The position numbers and the translations under genes were made by a program. Shown piece after piece: positions 37,601 to 44,459 of a stretch of DNA of 64,000 nt. The stretch covers positions 124,001 through 188,000 of the forward strand of contig JAWZYV010012243.1 of NCBI GenBank assembly GCA_038373885.1, read 5' to 3'. Source of the stretch: Cheiracanthium punctorium. Its lineage: Eukaryota > Arthropoda > Arachnida > Araneae > Cheiracanthiidae. Numbering within the stretch: position 1 is the stretch's first letter; the number at the start of each line of letters is the position of its first letter. The notes below the pieces were generated by a model, which worked only from the letters and a program-made list of their open reading frames with translations, searched no databases and had not been told where the DNA came from.

Positions 37601-38970
37601 CCTTAAAATTTAATTTTGTAGATCCCAGTACTTTCGAGTGTCAGTTTTCATAAGATGATTTTTTTTTACTGTGTGTTTTGCTTGTGAAATATAGATTTTA
37701 TTTCATTTTTTTTTCATGTTTTTGCAGGATCGAAAAAGAAACACGAAAACAATCAGTTAAATGGCATAGTGCATTTGCATCAAGTATGTACACCTTCATT
37801 CATACATTGCATGTGTAATTTCATATTATTCTAAAAATTGTACGATACTTTATCGTAGAGAATGTTTATTCTTTGAGTTTTAAAGTTATAATAACTGCCA
37901 TATTCATTGCATTAAAAAAATTATTTTAAATTTAATTTTACATTCAGGTGGATTAATGCTTTTATTTATACCAAAATGAATGCATCTTTAAAATATATAT
38001 TTAATATTTATATTTAATTAGCATTTTTATTAAGATATATTACGCTTATAACGAATTGTCAAAAAGCTGAAGATCAGCGTACTCTTGTGAATACAACTAG
38101 AAAGAAATCTGCTTTATTCAATGCCTTAGCAGTCAACTACTTTTAATGTATAATCAAACAGAAAATACAAGATTTGATTTGAGCATCTGATTTGAATTCA
38201 TTCGTTAATTAACCTCTTCTAGGGCACCTTCGATAATCAGGCCGTCCAAGTACTTTCTGATGTCACCCTGCTGGAATTTTCGACAAAGTATCTAAATTCA
38301 TTAAATAAATCTTACTATGCAATTTTCGATGACAAAAATATGCAATATCTTTAATACGTATCGTAAGAATATCCAAATATCTTTCATGCAAATGAATACA
38401 TAAAAAAGCTTTTCAAAATCAAAATGTTTGTTGTTTAAATATGCTTCGTGTAAAATAAATCACTCAAAGGAAATCAATAGAAAAAAATATTTAAAATGCA
38501 TTTATTATAAAATCTATTTATTTAAACAGGAAATTAAAATAATACACACACAGAAATGTATACATAATTTACTTTAAAATCTATACAAATATCAATTTTC
38601 AAAAAATACAGTAGTTTAAATTTAAATTAGCCTGAAATGTCAGTTTATGTGTTTCATTTGACACTCTTCGCTCTGCCAGCAGCTATAAAATAAAGAGACA
38701 TCTTTTCGAAAAGTAATAAGTATTCAGCAATAAGTATGTTTATGCTAGAAAGAAAACAATTTATGTGTTTAATCTTAGAATAGCTGAAATAACATATTTT
38801 TCTCCCATTCTAAGCATTGCTTTTTTTTTCAGACAGCTTCACAAGAAATATCCAAATCAGATGATAACTATGCAGGAGAAAACAAGCGAAAAAAATTATC
38901 TTTTGAGCACAAGAAATTAAAGTGTACCAATAAAGAACATCACAATGGAAATCTGTGCACAATGCTGTGA
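6079..38970 (+). CDS. cGMP-type phosphodiesterase of the PDE5/6/11 clade, 3' 19 exons (5' end outside window)
   Basis: Hydrolyses a cyclic nucleotide, by family most likely cGMP. Seen: 19 exons (6079-6168, 19042-19185, 20274-20363, 20483-20544, 22286-22355, 23227-23301, 23886-24023, 24686-24829, 26076-26222, 26985-27092, 27597-27706, 28570-28657, 29180-29280, 31269-31346, 31673-31811, 32982-33065, 35732-35858, 37728-37783, 38833-38970), all GT...AG, joining in frame to 662 codons plus stop. Numbering from the first visible residue: end of GAF-A 1-30, GAF-B about 35-240, catalytic domain about 320-580, tail 580-662. The general-acid His is H339, the metal ligands H343, H379, D380 and D490, the invariant Gln Q543 and the clamp Phe F546. 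The spacings between these residues equal those in human PDE5 (40, 111 and 53), so no catalytic exon is missing. The protein ends CTML, a CaaX-type box like that of photoreceptor PDE6 and fly Pde6. Best guess is a fly Pde6-like orthologue; PDE11 is the alternative. The start and the first part of GAF-A lie left of the window. Confidence 0.95.
12821..13254. mobile_element. 434-bp MITE with long inverted ends, copy 1
   Basis: Starts CAGGGTGAATC and ends GATTCACCCTG, flanked by TA on both sides. The inverted similarity extends about 90 bp inward (GAATCAGAATCACATAGCA and its complement near the other end). TA flanks point to the Tc1/mariner superfamily. No transposase inside. A second copy lies at 21168-21609. 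Confidence 0.8.
16883..17198. repeat. tandem duplication of a 158-bp unit
   Basis: Units 16883-17040 and 17041-17198 are close copies; both start GGTAATTTACACCTCA and end near CTATCTAGGAAAATCG. No coding function seen. Confidence 0.85.
17193..17262 (+). repeat. tRNA-like sequence, SINE head or tRNA pseudogene
   Basis: A 4-bp D-type stem (17200-17203 with 17216-17219), a loop with GTTGGTTAAAAG, and an anticodon-type stem TGCGTT/AACGCA (17224-17241). The following GGTTCCACT is only a weak B box and no acceptor stem closes. It directly follows the tandem duplication. Confidence 0.4.
19042..19185 (+). CDS. PDE exon: start of GAF-B
   Basis: 48 codons, phase 0/0. It continues the protein from the exon 12.9 kb upstream without a gap (KRNQ joined to [12 protein letters not shown]) and reaches the first beta strand of GAF-B (CRVYLVD). 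Confidence 0.92.
20274..20363 (+). CDS. PDE exon: 30-residue insertion in GAF-B
   Basis: 30 codons, phase 0/0, with a strong acceptor (CTCTCTCTTTTTTTCCAG) and donor GTAACA. The encoded piece is rich in Ser, Pro and Lys and has no counterpart in vertebrate PDE5 at this point, between the first two strands of GAF-B. Because it is in phase 0 at both ends it could be skipped without shifting the frame. Confidence 0.8.
20483..20544 (+). CDS. PDE exon: GAF-B middle
   Basis: 62 bases, ending with two bases of a split Ser codon completed by the next exon. It encodes [20 protein letters not shown]. Acceptor TTTCAG, donor GTATGT. Confidence 0.85.
20545..22285 (+). other. PDE intron with MITE copy 2
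   Basis: Contains the second copy of the long-TIR MITE (21168-21609). The rest is unremarkable AT-rich sequence. Confidence 0.6.
21168..21609. mobile_element. MITE with long inverted ends, copy 2
   Basis: Homologous along its whole length to 12821-13254 (shared GTGTGGGGTCAG, ATGTCGTCTTCATGTAGC and GACAAGCCTATTGTTTATGA-type blocks). Ends CAAGGTGTCCC and GGAACACCCTG. TATATG occurs directly outside both ends, which may be a target duplication or a TA insertion with a mutated edge. Confidence 0.75.
22286..22355 (+). CDS. PDE exon: GAF-B middle
   Basis: 70 bases: one base completes the split Ser, then 23 codons including [14 protein letters not shown], which aligns with the helix before the NIPD segment in other GAF domains. 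Donor GTAATT. Confidence 0.87.
22356..23226 (+). other. PDE intron with two competing 3' splice sites
   Basis: No extra microexon was found here by eye. AG at 23192-23193 follows a good pyrimidine tract, and AG at 23225-23226 follows another. Short tandem repeats occur at 22540-22650. Confidence 0.6.
23227..23301 (+). CDS. PDE exon: GAF-B, with an alternative upstream 3' splice site
   Basis: 25 codons, phase 0/0, starting [10 protein letters not shown], matching the RFPW-type region of PDE5. A second good acceptor lies 33 bases upstream (CTTTTCCTATCAG, exon then from 23194). That choice also stays open and would add 11 residues starting VLN. The usual residues between the helix and this tryptophan are missing when the downstream site is used. 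Confidence 0.82.
23886..24023 (+). CDS. PDE exon: GAF-B core strands
   Basis: 46 codons, phase 0/0. Contains [20 protein letters not shown] and LVNK, the signature strands of PDE GAF domains. Confidence 0.95.
24686..24829 (+). CDS. PDE exon: end of GAF-B and linker helix
   Basis: 48 codons, phase 0/0. Contains [13 protein letters not shown], the closing GAF helix, then the LEVLSYHAS linker shared with PDE5 and PDE11. Donor GTAAGA. Confidence 0.96.
25403..25557. mobile_element. 155-bp MITE with TA flanks
   Basis: Starts CACTGAAAAAAT and ends ATTTTAACAGTG with TA on each side, the layout of Tc1/mariner-type MITEs. The inverted repeat is short and imperfect. Confidence 0.5.
26076..26222 (+). 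CDS. PDE exon: linker into the catalytic domain
   Basis: 49 codons, phase 0/0. Encodes the FDFSDF and [12 protein letters not shown] segments that open the catalytic helical bundle. Donor GTAAGA. Confidence 0.95.
26985..27092 (+). CDS. PDE exon: catalytic HNWRHA motif
   Basis: 36 codons, phase 0/0. [12 protein letters not shown], then YHNWRHALN, which carries the proton-donor His and the first metal-binding His. Confidence 0.97.
27597..27706 (+). CDS. PDE exon: catalytic HDLDH metal motif
   Basis: 110 bases ending in a split Lys codon. Contains [15 protein letters not shown] with the second metal His and a metal Asp. Donor GTAAGT. Confidence 0.97.
28130..28300 (-). pseudogene. Tc1-like transposase relic
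   Basis: The minus-strand reading gives [13 protein letters not shown] and later [13 protein letters not shown], which resemble the W-P-x-x-SPDLNPIE and GRRIAARQPPP blocks around the last catalytic acidic residue of Tc1 transposases. The segment between them is out of frame. It is a small old fragment inside a PDE intron. Confidence 0.55.
28570..28657 (+). CDS. PDE exon: MEHHHFDQ segment
   Basis: 88 bases; the first base completes the split Lys. Contains [17 protein letters not shown], typical of the PDE5/6/11 clade. The acceptor follows a run of 17 or more T. Confidence 0.97.
29180..29280 (+). CDS. PDE exon: catalytic domain
   Basis: 101 bases ending in a split Lys codon. Contains LSPEEYKSI and [10 protein letters not shown]. 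Acceptor TTGTTTCAG, donor GTAAGT. Confidence 0.97.
29640..29850 (-). pseudogene. piggyBac transposase C-terminal relic
   Basis: On the minus strand the reading [15 protein letters not shown] is followed about 45 residues later by [17 protein letters not shown] and NVC. This is the start of the cysteine-rich C-terminal zinc-binding region typical of piggyBac transposases. The frame ends soon after, so the later cysteines are lost. It is a fragment without the catalytic domain. Confidence 0.6.
30132..30535. mobile_element. 404-bp piggyBac-type MITE with central palindrome
   Basis: Flanked by TTAA at 30128-30131 and 30536-30539. Ends CCCTT and AAGGG, the pattern of piggyBac elements. A perfect 30-bp palindrome occupies 30265-30294 (GCAGCTGGCTGTGCC and its complement). 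A wider inverted pair (CCCAATGCTGAAAAAAGGGC and its near complement around 30290-30322) surrounds it. A second hairpin (GTGTTCCCA/TGGGAACAC) lies near the right end. Part of it recurs at 54079-54246. Confidence 0.8.
30265..30294. repeat. perfect 30-bp palindrome
   Basis: GCAGCTGGCTGTGCC followed directly by its reverse complement, with no spacer. It can form a cruciform or hairpin. It belongs to the MITE around it; the related copy at 54079-54122 keeps the symmetry although its outer bases differ. Confidence 0.95.
31269..31346 (+). CDS. PDE exon: catalytic domain
   Basis: 78 bases, split codons at both ends, encoding [12 protein letters not shown] through NRELL. The 2-kb intron before it carries a piggyBac relic and a piggyBac-type MITE. 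Confidence 0.96.
31673..31811 (+). CDS. PDE exon: MTACD metal motif
   Basis: 139 bases. Contains [14 protein letters not shown], with the last metal-binding Asp, and [12 protein letters not shown]. Donor GTAAGT. Confidence 0.97.
31812..32981 (+). other. PDE intron with a possible Tigger-type fragment
   Basis: At 32360-32525 there are repeated ATCTCGAAAAT-type motifs after a CAGTGTAACC-like edge. They resemble the subterminal repeats of Tigger elements, but no clean second end is visible. The remainder is plain. Confidence 0.35.
32982..33065 (+). CDS. PDE exon: invariant glutamine and clamp
   Basis: 28 codons, phase 0/0. Contains [14 protein letters not shown] with the purine-binding Gln and the Phe of the hydrophobic clamp. 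Confidence 0.97.
33180..33795. repeat. GC-rich repeat ending in a SINE body
   Basis: Much richer in GC than its surroundings. From about 33657 it matches the SINE at 36488-36722 (shared CTCCAGATGTAACGTGAATA, GTTAGAACCCC, CATCC and CTTGGTAGAT-like blocks). The first 470 bases were not recognised. Confidence 0.5.
34040..34565 (+). pseudogene. endonuclease/exonuclease/phosphatase-fold relic of a mobile element
   Basis: The reading [11 protein letters not shown], then PSGVMIFI, and after a frame change [20 protein letters not shown] and a TTMDAIF segment give the spacing of an EEP-fold nuclease (GDFN motif, then an SH-less end). Such domains accompany non-LTR retrotransposons and some Helitrons. 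At least one stop and one frameshift break it. No reverse transcriptase follows; a poly-T run begins at 34631. Confidence 0.45.
34837..35322. mobile_element. Tigger-like non-autonomous element, 486 bp
   Basis: Inverted ends CAGTAGACTC and GAGTTTACTG with TA after the right end. Subterminal repeats of TTAACCG occur on the left (34850-34890) and right (35270-35310), as in pogo/Tigger MITEs. No recognisable transposase inside. Confidence 0.6.
35732..35858 (+). CDS. PDE exon: end of the catalytic domain
   Basis: 127 bases, ending with one base of a split Gly codon. Contains [18 protein letters not shown], the last catalytic helix. The intron before it (2.7 kb) carries SINE, endonuclease-relic and Tigger-like insertions. 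Confidence 0.96.
35859..37727 (+). other. PDE intron with a SINE
   Basis: Contains the tRNA-derived SINE at 36488-36722 and an (ATT)n tract near 37320. Otherwise no feature seen. Confidence 0.55.
36488..36722 (+). repeat. tRNA-derived SINE
   Basis: A-box-like TGGCACAGCGGTTA (36497-36510) and B-box-like GGGTCGGGTCCC (36552-36563) at Pol III spacing, then a body shared with 33657-33790. It is a degraded copy with no clear A-rich tail. Confidence 0.65.
37728..37783 (+). CDS. PDE exon: basic tail
   Basis: 56 bases, 18 codons after the split Gly, starting SKKKHENN. No family match; accepted because acceptor, donor (GTATGT) and both phases fit. Confidence 0.75.
37784..38832 (+). other. last PDE intron
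   Basis: AT-rich, with no repeat or exon recognised. Confidence 0.5.
38833..38970 (+). CDS. PDE last exon: polybasic tail and CaaX box CTML
   Basis: 45 codons and a TGA stop. Basic patches KRKK and HKKLK precede the terminal CTML. A C-terminal Cys three residues from the end is the target of protein prenyltransferases, and a final Leu favours geranylgeranylation. This is established for CaaX proteins and inferred here. The polybasic stretch would add membrane affinity. Acceptor TTTTTTTTTCAG. Confidence 0.85.
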   Translation, partial: TASQEISKSDDNYAGENKRKKLSFEHKKLKCTNKEHHNGNLCTML

Positions 38971-40897
38971 TCACTCTTCTAATGTAAAATATTTCAACAC
39001 CTATTTATTTATACAGTCGGGACTTCGAACAACTTTTAACTCATTACATTGTCATAGTGAGGCCGAGGACCTAATTCTGATGGCGGGCCCATCTGTTTCG
39101 ATTTATCTTTGTCGAGTACTTGCACATTAAAATAATTGCATGAAATCGAGCTTTGATTCGAAGTAGTGCTATCATGCTTTTCATTGGGAAAATACTAATT
39201 ATTATTATTATTATTATTTATAATTTGAATGTTTCATTAAATACTAATTTTTGATAGCAACAATTTAATTTTCTTCTCCATACAGGACAAAAATTGTATA
39301 AATTTATAGCTATGTCTGATAGTACTTGGTCGTATGTTAGAACACTTACCTCAGAAGAAATCACATTCCATTTCAAACTACAACATGCAATTCAAGTTAT
39401 TTTTTAATTCTTATGGTATTTTACATTTTTTTTTTTTGTAATTTTATTTTTTCATACAACTAAGCTTTTAATTGAGATTTACTTTTGTAATAAATTCGTA
39501 TACTCTAGCACCAAAAAGACATTATTTAAAAAATCGAAATGACAAATAATCGACAGTGATATGAATTTTACAGCGTTCAATCTTTAAACAATATCTTTAA
39601 TCTCGACACATTGTTCCAAATTTGAAATCATGTGTCGAGATAATAATAATATTTTTTCCTAAATCTAGATTTTTTTATAAATTTGGAATAACATTTTGTG
39701 ATTTAAAAAATATATGAAATTCGAATGCTAAAATTCATCAATGTATCATATTAAATTGTTCTATTTTCAGTTTTTTAGGATTCCAATCCCTTACGCTATA
39801 ATTGTATTACTCTATAAAAACAAAACTGATAATAAATGCTTTTTAAAACTTAAATACGAATTTAGATATGCTTTTTAATTTAAATGGAAAAATACATTTA
39901 AAACACGTTTTATACTGATTACTACTTAAATTTAAACCATTGTTAGTTTTTTAAATTCGAAAAATATAAACTTTGTAGATTGTACCAAATTCAATATCTT
40001 AGAATCACGTTCCAAAAGTTTGTAATGAACTCAGTTTTAATAGTTGTATACCACATTAAAATATATAAAGTTATAGTGCTGAATGTACGTATATCACATA
40101 TAAAATTTATCGAAATAAATTTGTTGTAGTTCATGAAATTAAAAATTTAATGAAACATCTTAATTCGCAAGTACAAATTTACGTATGTCTTGGCTCTTAT
40201 TTTATTGTTGTTAACATTTGTGTTGTTGTACCTCTGTGTCCTACCTTAGCATTTATTTGTATAAAATTACTACCACGTCATTCTATGGTTCACTCTGCTG
40301 TTTGGAAGCATAAAAGTACATTTTTTCGTTTCCATTTTTTTCTGATTTACTGGTTTCAAATAATAATGAAAGAGTCTTAAGATACTGATATTTAAACATG
40401 TGAAAAGTCTCTAACTCTGCTAAATATAATCGTACAATTTCTTGGTCTTTCTTTCTGGCTCTTTTATTGATGAATTCAGAATGCTGAAATATAAGCATCG
40501 AGTTTTATATTCTATTTATTTATTTATTCTTGTATTATAACTTTTTTTAATAAATCGTATGTTATTAATTGTACCTTTCAAAAAATATTCTGTAATTAAA
40601 TTTCTCTAAGTCACTTACCTGTAGTTACTAAGTTGACTTTTTTCTTTGAGTTATTTAGGAATTCAACATAAAATATTGAAATATCAAGATGCAAATAATC
40701 CATACTTAAGTTTTATTATTATAAATTCGTTTGCATATTTGTATATCACCTCAGGCTGTTTCACGTTTTAAATGATTGTTTGATGGCACATACCTGAGAT
40801 TAGTTTATTATTTTAGTTATTATACAAAAAAGAAAACCTTAAATTAGAGCACTGAAACTATCTAATGGTGGTTTTCCAGGTTTTCTTCCTTTCAATG

Positions 40898-40980
40898 TTC
40901 AAATGCGAGGCAATATCCCTCGCATTTGAAATCAAATTTTCGTCACAGGGAAGTAAATGTCCTGTAAGACATTTACTTCC
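40898..40980 (+). other. two neighbouring perfect 13-bp hairpins
   Basis: Stem 1 is 40898-40910 with 40918-40930 (TTCAAATGCGAGG and its complement, 7-base loop). Stem 2 is 40949-40961 with 40968-40980 (GGAAGTAAATGTC and its complement, 6-base loop). They lie 1.9 kb after the PDE stop codon. They are too short for a microRNA precursor. They could be RNA elements of a long 3' UTR or scars of small inverted-repeat insertions. Confidence 0.6.
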
Positions 40981-41557
40981 ATTTACACGGGCAAAGTAAA
41001 ATATAGCTCTAAATGTCTATAAAGCTGTAGTTTTATCTTCTTTTCTGATATAACATCAATTAAATGAAAGAAAAAGAAATAAAGAATAATTTACAGAATT
41101 TACAGTTCGAAGTTTAACTTATTCACAATAACATTAGTATTTTTATATTTGGTTAAAAGTATGTATTTTATTTCAACTTTGTAAATCAGAAAAAAAAACA
41201 TGTGTGGTGTGTATTTGTACAAAATATTCTTGAATCATTCCATGTATATATATTGTAAATAAATTATTCGCTCATTTTAATCACCAGTTTTACTTGGTTC
41301 AGAATCTGGTTTTATGAAATGTGCATTTTATTGTGATCTTGTGTTGCAGTTTCATAATAGTTTTATGGGTAAATTCACAAAAGTGAATGTTGAATCACTA
41401 TAACATCATAAATAAGTTTGTTATGTTTGATAGAAACAGCTAGTGCTCTTTTGAACAATAGACTTAAGAAATATATTGTGTATTTAACATTTCAATTCAG
41501 GAAATAAGAAACAAAAAGGATTTTCAAAACATAATAGCTTTTTAAAAATAAATAAAG

Positions 41558-41560
<3 letters not shown>

Positions 41561-41597
<37 letters not shown>
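41561..41597. repeat. (TA)n microsatellite
   Basis: Uninterrupted TA dinucleotides for about 37 bases in the PDE downstream region. Confidence 0.95.
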
Positions 41598-41601
<4 letters not shown>

Positions 41602-42610
41602 ACTGTGATTTTAAAAATATATTAATTTTATGTTTTAACTTTATTTTAACCAGTGTAACGATTGAAGTGAAAATTTCTGTCTATGTAACACAGAGATGAT
41701 TTAAAAATGTAAATTAAATTAAGTAGATACATTATGCATTTAAAAAAAATTTAGACAGAACTCTTTAAAAAATTTCACTGCTGGCTTATTTTTATTGAAA
41801 AAAGGGGGAATTAAATTGTTTATTCTAGTAATAAAAAAAAGTATTGTATGACTGACACGCAGAACTAACTGCCTGTGGGTATTTGTATATGCAAAATAAA
41901 TGCAGCATAGTTTTAAAACATCAAATAGTTTTTAATCAGAAAATAAATAAACTTCCTTAACATTCACTTTACCAGTTTCTTTTCCTAAAAGGTTATTATT
42001 TTCTTCATGTCTTTGTTTATTGCATATTTTCCATGATTGCAATTATAGTAAATATTTATAAATGTAGGTAATATGCACATGTGCATGCTATAAAAGTGGT
42101 ATTAGCTGTTTGTCTTTTTTGGATTACATTTTTCTTGCATTTTTTGAACTGGGAAATCTACATATCTACTAGTCATATCTGTCTTCACACTTTCTTTTTC
42201 CCCAAAGCCAAATCATGAATGTATATACATATGCATGTATGAAGTGATGCTTAAATTGTATATTTGTATTTAACTGAGTATATTAAATATTTCCATAAAA
42301 TAATGAGAATGTGTCTCTCTATTTATTATTTTCTTTTCATCCCTGCATTCATACAAACACCTGTTTTTTGCTGTAAGAACTATATCGTTACAAACTAAGT
42401 TACAAACTAAGTCGTTACAAACTAAGTCGAAAGTTTAATTACTTATTTCGATTTTAAATAAATTGTGTGTACTTTTAATTGCTACTACTTTTAATTGTGT
42501 GTACTTTTAATTACGCTTGAGAGTTTATGATTGAAATTCAAATTGCCATTTCAAAACCACAGGAGTAAGTCATTTTTACATTTAGCGCAGTCAAATGCAG
42601 TTTTATAATA

Positions 42611-43523
42611 CAGTCGAACCTCGATTTAACGTACTTTGATTTAACGAATTTTCCGATTTAACGAATACTTTTTTTTGTCCCGACAAAAAAGGTGCTAAAA
42701 TGCTCTGATTTAACGTTTTTAGCTTTGATTTAACGAGCAAAGATCGCTGAAATAAAATTCGCACATAAAACTAAAACTTTGAATTTTTCGCAAGCAAAAT
42801 TTTAATGTTTCACACCCTAATCCAAGTGTGTAATACAATAATTTTTTTCTCATTTCTCCAAACGAAGCAAAGTGCCTACGAAGACAGCGATACAGAAACA
42901 CTCATTTACAATTAAGCCGTGGATAACTATGATCAGATGCCTGGATGTGAAGTAATGGAAATTTTACAGAATATGTGTCTTGCGATGTACAGCTAAGTGC
43001 CTGCGATAGGGAACAGAAAGAGAATGAAGATTCTGAAAGCAGCGAAGAGATGATGGAAATTTAATTTTAAAAGGTGACATTCCAAGGAGCCGTTTTCAGC
43101 TTCAATGCTTTAATTTTTTTTTTTTTTTTTTTTTTTTTTTTGTCTCACGAGATAGACGCTGTTGTTCTTACAAAGTTAGAAAACATCGATAAAGAACTTT
43201 TGAAAGTCACAACAAAGCACTGTCAAGGATTTCTTTCCAAAGTGCCAAAAACTATGCCTGTATTATGCTTTAAATTTTAAGAGCAAGTAACATTAAAGAA
43301 TTTAGATAATTTTAAAGTTGATCGCCTAACGTACAACTTGTAATTTTTAAGCTCGTAGTAAACAATAATCATTCTTTTTTTCATATCTATATCTAAGGGT
43401 ATTTTGCATTGATGTTTTTATACCATACTCTTTACAAAAATTGATATTCGATTTAACGAATTGCTTTGATTTAACGAACAGATTTGTGGGTCCCAATTAA
43501 TTCGTTAAATCGAGGTTCGACTG
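42611..43523. mobile_element. Tigger-like deletion derivative, 913 bp
   Basis: Inverted ends CAGTCGAACCTCGATTTAAC and GTTAAATCGAGGTTCGACTG with TA on both sides. GATTTAACGA repeats near both ends. The interior holds only fragments (stops in every frame) that may come from a Tigger C-terminus, and a poly-T run at 43109-43141. Confidence 0.85.
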
Positions 43524-43897
43524 TATTTATTTCATATTAATTTAAGTAAATAAATGTTAGATATATATTTTGAAGCCTAATCATTATAAAAACACAAACA
43601 GCGCTTGAAAATCTGCGCATTTGTTCGTTGCACTGTGCCCTTAATAATATTATAATGCCTTAAAATCTGTCGTTTGAAGTCTCTTTTTAATGACAAATTC
43701 ATTTCTTCTTTTGGCTTAATGTTCCTATATACTAGTTGAAACATTTCTGTTTTCCATCGAGTCAACAGTGCAAAATTTTCACGCAACAACCGTATAAAGC
43801 AACAAACAAATTTATGATCTTGTCGATAGCTTTGCCCTCAGAACCAAGTAGCACGCTACAAGAAACATATACCAATTGTGAAACATGCGCTATAAGT

Positions 43898-44353
43898 CAG
43901 AGATGGTAACAGTAGCGGAACCAACAAGGGGAGGGTATCTCCCTATCCCTTAGTGCACATAACGCACTATTGAAACCATGTTTAACTTGCCCGCTCTCAT
44001 CAGCAAAAACACAGAACGGAGAAGACTCATTCTTTGACCGAAATTTTTGGGCTCCAGGCGGGAACGTTCATAGAACCATTCTGGGAACCAACATCGGTCA
44101 AAGGAGAATCCTCCGTTGCGCCTTTTTTAATGATGAGAGCGGGGAGGTTAAACATGGGTACAAGATTAAAAATAGAAAGATAAAAAAAAGAGTGACCTAT
44201 CTTTGATAATATACTCTGTTATTCGTATCGTCCATCCCTTGAAAGTTCTCCGGATCCTCCACCAGATGACAGTTACGTGACATTTGAATTAACAATAAAA
44301 AAATAATTTACTTTAGTTGTGTCACTTTGTTAAAATTTTAGTTACCATCCCTA
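43898..44353. mobile_element. hAT-type non-autonomous element, 456 bp
   Basis: Ends CAGAGATGGTAAC and GTTACCATCCCTA. The flanks CTATAAGT and CTTTAAGT form an 8-bp target duplication with one mismatch, typical of hAT elements. An open frame of 78 codons inside matches nothing known to me. Confidence 0.65.
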
Positions 44354-44459
44354 CTTTAAGTGATTTAGCTTGAATTATAAACTCTTGTTTGAAAAAATTC
44401 AACATCATGAAGGATTCCTCAGAATCAAATGAATTTTTCTTGTAAAAAAAAATTACTAC

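Larger units (their letters stand above)
38971..42610 (+). other. PDE 3' UTR and downstream intergenic DNA
   Basis: AT-rich, with no convincing gene. Several AATAAA hexamers could end the PDE transcript (for example near 39488, 39832, 40117 and 41259); the true one cannot be chosen. It holds two neighbouring 13-bp hairpins (40898-40980), a (TA)n tract at 41561-41597 and short tandem duplications at 42395-42510. Confidence 0.5.

Noticed and set aside
40898..40980. microRNA precursors
   Set aside because: Stems of only 13 bp with tiny loops are far shorter than an animal pre-miRNA.
42611..43523. Host gene fragments inside the Tigger-like element
   Set aside because: Short readings with stops, best explained as remains of a Tigger transposase C-terminus.
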